In this document: piece after piece, positions 58,532 through 64,000 of the stretch
Numbering within the stretch: position 1 is the first letter of the stretch
How the letters are laid out: the number at the start of each line of letters is the position of its first letter
Assembly: GCA_964634205.1 (NCBI GenBank)
Contig: CAZWKE010000011.1
Location: 21,000-84,999, forward strand
DNA length: 64,000 nt
Direction of reading: 5' to 3'
Source of the DNA: JAFGGG01 sp964634205
GTDB taxonomy: Bacteria > Spirochaetota > Spirochaetia > SZUA-6 > RPPD01
Position numbers and translations under genes: made by a program
Notes under the pieces: model-generated
What the model was told of the DNA's origin: nothing
Seen by the model: only the letters and a program-made list of their open reading frames with translations
Databases searched by the model: none

Positions 58532-60727
58532 TTACTCTTCCGCGTCGGTGCGAAACTTGTCGGTCAAGTTTTCCAGGTCTTCTACATTGGTAAGGTTTTG
58601 CTGGCTGGCTGAAATAATAAGTGAGATGGATTTTTGAATGTCCTTAAGCCCGGTGGCAAACTCCGCCAGGCTCTGTTTGGTATCGACGGAGATGGAGCTC
58701 ACCTTCGCCAAGGCGTCATTGATGGTATGGGTCATCTCCGTCATCTCGGAGGCGGAATCCTTGACCTCGATCCCGGTTCCGGTTAAATCGGAAAAAGCGG
58801 TAAGAATCTGACTTCCGGCCGCGGTCAACTCCCGCAGGGCGTTTTTGATCTCGGACATAGCGCTGATGATGTCCTCCACGCCTTTATAGATTGTATTGAA
58901 CTGCGTGCTGGTGGCGCCGGCTTTTTCTTTGGACAGATAGATATTTTCGGTCAGTTTTTTGAGTGAGTCCGATATTTCCCTGGCATTCTCGGTTGTCGCC
59001 TCCGAAAGTTTCCTGATCTCCTCGGCCACAACGCTGAACCCCCTGCCCGCCTCTCCGGCGTGTGCGGCTTCTATGGCCGCGTTCATGGCCAGGAGGTTGG
59101 TCTGTGAGGCGATGGAGTTGATGACCGCCAGGGTATCCGTGATCACTCCCGCCAACTCAACCACCTTGTCGATGATGCCGGAGGTTTCGTCCATTTCCTT
59201 TTTTCCGGTTTCGGCGGCGTCCTCCAGGTCTTTGGATAATTTGACCTTCTCATCCACCGACTTATAGAAATTTTCTATGGTAGAGGTTATCTCTTCGATG
59301 GAAGCCGAACCCTCATTGATACTGGCTGCCTGCGTACTGGTGATAGCAAGCACCTTTTTGGCGTAATTTTCTATGTCATTGGACTGCTTGTTCGACTGCC
59401 CGATTTCATTATCCAAAACCGCGGATTTCTTGCTGATATTTTCGATGGTAATCTGCATCTGCCCCAGCGCGGCCGAAGACTCTTCGATCGAGGACTTCAT
59501 AGTCAACGATACCTCTTTGCCCTGGTCCACAGTCTGCTTAATGTGGGTAACAAGCTCGAACAGCGTCTGCATAAACTCATTATAAGCTTTGATCAGGCTG
59601 CCGAACTCATCCTCACTGTCTTTCCCGATCTTGTTGGAAATGTTCTTACGCGAGATGTTGGACATGATGTTGCGAATAGATCCCGCCATCCAGGTGGACA
59701 GGGAAAACCCGATGGAAACCGTGACCAGACCCCCTCCCAGCACAAAAATGCCGGCCCAGATTAAAAAGATAATAATCCGTGAATGGCGCCCTCCCATGGG
59801 AAGGACCGAGCCGAGCACGTATGAATTATTCACCGGAGTAAGGGTAATGACGTTTTCCCCGAAATTCTCATAGAAAGAGACCTGTTTCTGCTGTGCGATA
59901 CGCGCCGCAGTATACTTATCGGGCGTAAAACCGGACCGGTTGCTGAAGATAATAGTGCCGCCCGTATCGGCAATAAAATAGCCCTTCTCCTCATATTTTC
60001 GAATCAAATCAATGAGCGTCTTGCGGCCTTCCTGTACCGTGCGTGCCGCACCGGAAACATCAACCAGAATATTATGAGTTTCGATTTCATTGGAGCGCGC
60101 TTCGGTGATGATCTGGTTCCAGCCCGTGTAATAACCCAATCCACCCAGCCAGATACAAAAGCCCAAACCAAGGGAAATAAAGGGCACGGAGAACTTCAGC
60201 CTAAAGGGCAAAAAAACTCCCTTAAGCGAAAGGTTTCTTTTTCTTAACTCAAGGGCAAAACGCGAGTTGGCCTTTTGCATAACCACGCCCGTCATGCCGA
60301 ACATGATCAACGGGCAGCTTACCAGCCCGGCAATACCGCCCACCCAGATACTGACGGCCGCGGTCTGCCCCACCCCCCCGGCGGCAATAATGATATAATA
60401 CGTCAATGAGCATAAAAACCATAGGGTTAAATAGAGCAAAAACACGTAAAAGGGAAGGTTCAGCGCGCGTTTCGCCGTATTACGCAGACTACGGTCATCC
60501 AGATCAACCTGATTACGGTTAAAAGCGGAGATAAGCTTATCCGCCGGCCTGCTCATTACGACAAGGCCGATAAGCCCCACACCCAGGAACACCAGCCAGG
60601 TGATAACGGCGGATACCGAATAACCGATTACCTGGTAATCCAGGTTCCCCATTAAATAGAATACCGCGCTTATCCAGACAAAGTGCCATATCTGCCAGAA
60701 GATCGTGTAAATCAGAACCAGTTTCAA
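58532..60727 (-). CDS. Methyl-accepting chemotaxis protein with six TM helices
   Basis: This 731-residue chemoreceptor has five N-terminal membrane helices (about 5-26, 33-58, 91-115, 124-150 and 180-203), a periplasmic sensor (about 204-316), a sixth helix (317-343), HAMP (about 344-400) and a signalling coiled coil with the tip QTNLLAMNAAIEAAHAGEAG, then RGFSVVAEEIRKL. The four extra helices before the sensor are unusual for an MCP. No C-terminal CheR-binding pentapeptide is seen. The start is TTG at 60727 with a weak Shine-Dalgarno. It would feed the CheA-CheY system acting on FliM/FliY encoded in this window. Confidence 0.93.
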   Translation of the reverse strand: MKLVLIYTIFWQIWHFVWISAVFYLMGNLDYQVIGYSVSAVITWLVFLGVGLIGLVVMSRPADKLISAFNRNQVDLDDRSLRNTAKRALNLPFYVFLLYLTLWFLCSLTYYIIIAAGGVGQTAAVSIWVGGIAGLVSCPLIMFGMTGVVMQKANSRFALELRKRNLSLKGVFLPFRLKFSVPFISLGLGFCIWLGGLGYYTGWNQIITEARSNEIETHNILVDVSGAARTVQEGRKTLIDLIRKYEEKGYFIADTGGTIIFSNRSGFTPDKYTAARIAQQKQVSFYENFGENVITLTPVNNSYVLGSVLPMGGRHSRIIIFLIWAGIFVLGGGLVTVSIGFSLSTWMAGSIRNIMSNISRKNISNKIGKDSEDEFGSLIKAYNEFMQTLFELVTHIKQTVDQGKEVSLTMKSSIEESSAALGQMQITIENISKKSAVLDNEIGQSNKQSNDIENYAKKVLAITSTQAASINEGSASIEEITSTIENFYKSVDEKVKLSKDLEDAAETGKKEMDETSGIIDKVVELAGVITDTLAVINSIASQTNLLAMNAAIEAAHAGEAGRGFSVVAEEIRKLSEATTENAREISDSLKKLTENIYLSKEKAGATSTQFNTIYKGVEDIISAMSEIKNALRELTAAGSQILTAFSDLTGTGIEVKDSASEMTEMTHTINDALAKVSSISVDTKQSLAEFATGLKDIQKSISLIISASQQNLTNVEDLENLTDKFRTDAEE

Positions 60728-61238
60728 AGTTATCTTCTTAATAACGCTCCTCTGTTTATATCATAATCTGTAAACCTACGGCAAATCAATATTTCTAGCG
60801 AAAAACGACTATTATTTTGGGAAAAAGGATAGGAAACAGGACAATCGCATTGGCTGTAGAATTTAGGGCTTGAATTGGGAAAAAAAAGCCTTTAAAAGTC
60901 CTTTCGAGAATCGCATGGCTGTTGTGATGCAGTTGATTTTACCCGGTCCCGAAGAGAGCTATATCGTATCCCGCTTTCTGATCATCGATTGTTATCTGGA
61001 AGCGGGCTTTGTCCAAGACAGTCAGTATTCGCAATACTAGCAAGAGTGGGTTTCACGGAACAGGTAAACACCGACATATTGGCTTTGCGCCGGGGATGAG
61101 GCGGCAGGCGAGACGGCACACTAAAAAAAGGCCCGAAGATTAAGCCTTAAAAATCTTCGGGCGTAGTTGTTTATTGTCCGCTCTTGCTATTTTCGCACAG
61201 CTGTGGCTTAAATGGAATATTCTATAATCCGGTATCCA
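60728..61238. other. Intergenic region with no supported gene
   Basis: This 511-nt stretch separates the chemoreceptor start from the lipoprotein end. It holds the lipoprotein terminator (61123-61162). A 41-codon plus-strand frame (60915-61040, MAVVMQLILPGPEESYIVSR and so on) has a vaguely protein-like sequence but no Shine-Dalgarno or homology I recognise; it may be a decayed gene remnant. No chemoreceptor promoter stood out. Confidence 0.6.
61123..61162 (-). terminator. Intrinsic terminator of the lipoprotein gene
   Basis: On the minus strand GCCCGAAGATT and AATCTTCGGGC form an 11-bp perfect stem with a 10-nt loop, followed by CTTTTTTT. It lies 77 nt after the lipoprotein stop. Confidence 0.9.
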
Positions 61239-62990
61239 TCAATAACCTGCGGGTACAAGCTGCCATGTCTTTTTACTAGTTGTCGACCAGGTCACCAAAT
61301 TTACATCGGTTTCATGGACCGCGTATATCCTGTATCCCACATCATATTGTATCCTTAACATGTAAGCGCCTTCACCGTCATAGCAATATATCCACCATCG
61401 GTGAAGAGACGTGCTGCTGCTCGATACCATCCCCAAATCATCGGTTAGGCTGCCGCCGGAGAGATAACCGGTGATTTTCCTTTGAGTCATATCATTTACT
61501 ATATCGTAATAGCCGTCCCCGTCACTGTCCTTCAATTGCCATTGTTGTCTTCTATCGAGTTTGTCGTCATATGCCACCAGCGATAAACTGCTGTCTCCGA
61601 CAAGTGATCCGCCGTCGCCCAAATACGTTCCGTATTTTACATTCCTGATATAATACGTTCCGGGCATGGTGCCGGTGATGGCACCCGTTACGATACCCTG
61701 GGGTTGTTCGCTGCCGTTTTTATCCAGGTGCGCGAAATATATTCCTTCATTACCGCCGGTATTAAACCAGCAGATGCCGTATTCATCATCCGTTTTGTTC
61801 CACACCAAAGCCGATGAGCTGCTGTATGTATCTCCTACTTCTTTTCCCGAACCGCTTATATATTGTCCGTCCGCATCGGCCCGTATAAACCTTACATGGT
61901 CCTTGGTATGCCAGCAGATGCCGTATTGGTCGTCTTTGGAATTCCAGGTGATAAAAGGATATGAAACGGATCTGTCACTCCATAGCGGATAGGTTATTCT
62001 ACTCCCTACCTTGTTTCCGTTTTTATCAATCAGCTGGCCCCTTATTCTGGCCGAATCAAACCAGACGACATTATATTGCCGCCTCTCCGAAACCCAGACA
62101 AGCTGAGAAAACGGCTCGTCAACGCCGACATCGTCCAATTTCAGGAATACCGCGTCGTCATCCAAGCCGCCTTTTCTATTCCGCGTGATAAAATAGATAT
62201 AACTATAATACTCATTTCCACTCCCCCCGTGCCTGGTAAACGTAATACCGTATTCCCTGCTGTCGGGGTTCCAGACCAGGGCCGCGGTTTGATTCCATAC
62301 GCTGGTGGAACCGATTTTATAGCTACCTTCTACTATTGTTTTTTTGTTTCCGTCATATGTTGTTAATATGTTCCCGTCTTTATCCAGGCGCGCAAAATAA
62401 ATATTATAGGTTCGTTGATCGCCGCCGCTTGTTCTTTTATCCCATACCACACCGTATTCGTTGTTTGTGGAATTATACGCAATATACGGGTGCTGGCAGT
62501 ATTCACCCTTATCCACGGTTATGATGCTGCCGATTTTTTGGCCTTCAGAGCTTATCCTTACAAAATAGATTTTAGAGCTGTCTCTATCAGACATTTTATA
62601 CCATACCAGTCCATACTCATTCTCTTTGGAATTCCATACCAACGAGGGGTCGGAATACTCACTGCTGCCTGCTATTTTGACATCATTTATTAATTTCGCT
62701 CCTCCGGCATTAATCCTTGAAAAATAGACCCCCTCATCGATTAATATCCATGCTATTCCGTATTCATTATTTGTTTTGTTCCAGGCAATGGAAGGATAGT
62801 ATGAGCTGAGTGAGTTTAACCTCACCTCATATACCGCCGGATTTTGGGACACCGCCCTGTCCGGAACTGCCTGCATTGAATCTGCTCCCGCGCTGCCCGC
62901 CTGTTTTTCCGTAGAAGGCAGGGAACAACCGGCCGTAAGTATAAACAGCACTGCCGTCAGGCAGTAAACCCTTACTTTGGTTTTTTTCAT
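61239..62990 (-). CDS. Secreted lipoprotein: seven-repeat propeller plus ricin-like C-terminal domain
   Basis: This 583-residue protein has a signal peptide and lipobox LTAGC (Cys22). Residues 66-410 contain seven repeats with the pattern (S/A)-x-(V/I)-W-N-x4-(E/Q)-Y-G-(I/V)-x-W, at about 66, 115, 168, 236, 295, 345 and 393, spaced 48-68 residues, as in a seven-bladed beta-propeller. Residues 443-583 look like a ricin-B trefoil: three QxW-type motifs (QQWQL, RWWIY, KTWQL), spaced roughly 45-50 residues. This suggests a surface or periplasmic carbohydrate-binding protein. ATG at 62990 with GGAGGAA upstream; strong terminator downstream. Function unproven. Confidence 0.82.
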   Translation of the reverse strand: MKKTKVRVYCLTAVLFILTAGCSLPSTEKQAGSAGADSMQAVPDRAVSQNPAVYEVRLNSLSSYYPSIAWNKTNNEYGIAWILIDEGVYFSRINAGGAKLINDVKIAGSSEYSDPSLVWNSKENEYGLVWYKMSDRDSSKIYFVRISSEGQKIGSIITVDKGEYCQHPYIAYNSTNNEYGVVWDKRTSGGDQRTYNIYFARLDKDGNILTTYDGNKKTIVEGSYKIGSTSVWNQTAALVWNPDSREYGITFTRHGGSGNEYYSYIYFITRNRKGGLDDDAVFLKLDDVGVDEPFSQLVWVSERRQYNVVWFDSARIRGQLIDKNGNKVGSRITYPLWSDRSVSYPFITWNSKDDQYGICWHTKDHVRFIRADADGQYISGSGKEVGDTYSSSSALVWNKTDDEYGICWFNTGGNEGIYFAHLDKNGSEQPQGIVTGAITGTMPGTYYIRNVKYGTYLGDGGSLVGDSSLSLVAYDDKLDRRQQWQLKDSDGDGYYDIVNDMTQRKITGYLSGGSLTDDLGMVSSSSTSLHRWWIYCYDGEGAYMLRIQYDVGYRIYAVHETDVNLVTWSTTSKKTWQLVPAGY

Positions 62991-63121
62991 TTGTTTCCTC
63001 CATATGTATTGTTTTTGTTTGGATTTTTTATGAGAGTTACACGGACAACATAGCTTTGTCGACCGCGCCGATTGGGGCGGACTGTATCAACAGTTCATTT
63101 GGAATTATGTACGGTTGCTTT

Positions 63122-64000
63122 TTACCGGGACGGACCGCCCGCCGTATATGCAATAAAATACACTGAAAAAGCGATGATGCTTACCATGGTGTATAACAGC
63201 AGGATACCGTTGACCGAGGCCAGCTCATGCTCCTCCTGCTTTTTTATAAACAGGGGCAGAATAAACGGCGGCGGCAGGATAAAAAAGGTAAACAGCGCGG
63301 CCGACAACAGGGGATCAAAATGAAACAGCATGTTGAAGACAAAAAAATCGATAAGGAATACAAACACGAGAATCACGGCCATTCGCGACAGAATAAAGGG
63401 GAATGCCTTTTTAAAAAGCCCGGACTCAAACCGTAGATTGTAGCCGATTACGATCAGGATAAGCGGAACCGTCAGCCCCGCAAGGTATTTCAGGGACTGG
63501 AATACCGCCTTGCTGGCGATAAATCCTTCCAGGAACACCTTCAGGCCGAGCGCGTTACATAACAGCCCCAACAGGATGGCGATGATGACCGGCGAGGTTA
63601 AAAAGTTTTTCAACGTCTCGGGCACATTGCTTTTACCCTGGGTGGCTATTTTCAAGAGGGTGACGTAGACAAACCAGATAAAAAACTCGTGCCCCAGGCC
63701 GATCAATCCTATGAACTTTATGTTTTCCAGGCCGAAGGCCGCCCCGAAGAGCACGGCGCCCATCATGCCGAACTCGAACCCGGTGGTCAGAAACGGCACA
63801 TAACGGTTTTGCAGGCGCAGTGCCTTTTTGAACACAAAGCCCAGCGCGTACAATACACAGCAGACGCCGAACACGAGCACGAACACGACTACATACGAAA
63901 TGTGCAGTTCGATTTCCAAAAAGGCAAAAAACAGAATGGCGGGCAGGGAAAGGTTGATGATAAGTTTTTTAAACTCGTCAATCGTCCCGGGGCTGAAGAG
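63122..64000 (-). CDS. AEC-family transporter (auxin efflux carrier type), 5' end outside window
   Basis: The visible 292 residues read in frame from the right window edge: LFSPGTIDEFKKLIINLSLP then AILFFAFLEIEL, a typical AEC second segment, so only about 15-20 N-terminal residues are missing. About nine membrane helices follow, with VPLILIVIGYNLRF and the C-terminal GILLLYTMVSIIAFSVYFIAY. AEC permeases move small organic anions such as malate. An internal TTG at 63919 is not the true start. No neighbour suggests the substrate. Confidence 0.85.
   Translation of the reverse strand, partial: LFSPGTIDEFKKLIINLSLPAILFFAFLEIELHISYVVVFVLVFGVCCVLYALGFVFKKALRLQNRYVPFLTTGFEFGMMGAVLFGAAFGLENIKFIGLIGLGHEFFIWFVYVTLLKIATQGKSNVPETLKNFLTSPVIIAILLGLLCNALGLKVFLEGFIASKAVFQSLKYLAGLTVPLILIVIGYNLRFESGLFKKAFPFILSRMAVILVFVFLIDFFVFNMLFHFDPLLSAALFTFFILPPPFILPLFIKKQEEHELASVNGILLLYTMVSIIAFSVYFIAYTAGGPSR

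Noticed and set aside
60915..61040. 41-codon plus-strand frame in the chemoreceptor/lipoprotein gap
   Set aside because: No Shine-Dalgarno, no recognisable domain and very short; at best a gene remnant.
1..64000. CRISPR arrays, tRNA or rRNA genes, insertion sequences, prophage genes
   Set aside because: No spaced direct repeats, cloverleaf-like sequences, transposase or phage genes were seen on either strand.

Overview
This window looks like a draft chromosome segment of a spirochaete (Spirochaetota, broadly Treponema/Borrelia-like). The reasons are a giant flagellar operon in the order known from Borrelia and Treponema (hslVU-flgBC-fliEFGHIJ-flbB-fliK-flgDE-flbD-motAB-fliLMY-fliOPQR-flhBAFG), the spirochaete-type collar protein FlbB, FliY in place of a short FliN, and a hook protein FlgE with Lys165 and Cys178, the pair that forms the lysinoalanine cross-link in Treponema denticola. 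A run of exactly 100 N inside a tandem repeat shows a scaffolded draft assembly. Ferredoxin-dependent 2-oxoacid oxidoreductase genes point to anaerobic metabolism. All genes but one lie on the minus strand, so the window is described here in transcription order, from high to low coordinates.

Region A (64000-55853) holds an AEC-type transporter (cut by the window edge), a secreted lipoprotein predicted to be a seven-bladed propeller plus ricin-like domain, a six-TM chemoreceptor, a protein with a degenerate receiver at each end, and the only plus-strand gene, an HD-domain protein with a decayed CCA-transferase-like head. Region B (about 55.7-50.2 kb) is a clearly AT-rich island bounded by a 32-bp imperfect inverted repeat. 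It carries a phosphorelay-like set (AraC-type response regulator, PAS histidine kinase, two stand-alone receivers), a 2TM protein, an sll1863-like stress protein and a radical SAM protein. Region C (50.1-47.5 kb) is a four-subunit 2-oxoacid:ferredoxin oxidoreductase operon.

Region D (47.2-38.6 kb) is a reduced division and cell-wall cluster: mraZ-rsmH-ftsL-murF-mraY-ftsW-ftsQ-ftsA-ftsZ. It runs without a visible break into xerD, a TPR lipoprotein, dprA, topA, xerC, hslV and hslU. Region E (30.7-3.0 kb) is the flagellar operon, ending with a repeat-containing membrane protein, the flagellar sigma factor, FapA, a small charged protein and a SwrB-like protein. Region F (2.9 kb to 1) is ffh-rpsP-khpA-rimM-trmD with its own sigma70-type promoter.

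The main points for a second look are: (1) genes with no canonical start codon but good Shine-Dalgarno placement (fliR at AUA, a receiver protein at AUC, fliO at CUG); (2) an 18-nt promoter block with the palindrome AAAACGTTTT, shared by the fliO and mraZ promoters; (3) the AT-rich island and its inverted-repeat ends, which lie the same distance upstream of two outward-facing promoters; (4) an in-frame 12-bp VNTR that broke the assembly; (5) the propeller/lectin lipoprotein. I found no CRISPR array, tRNA, rRNA or recognisable insertion sequence.
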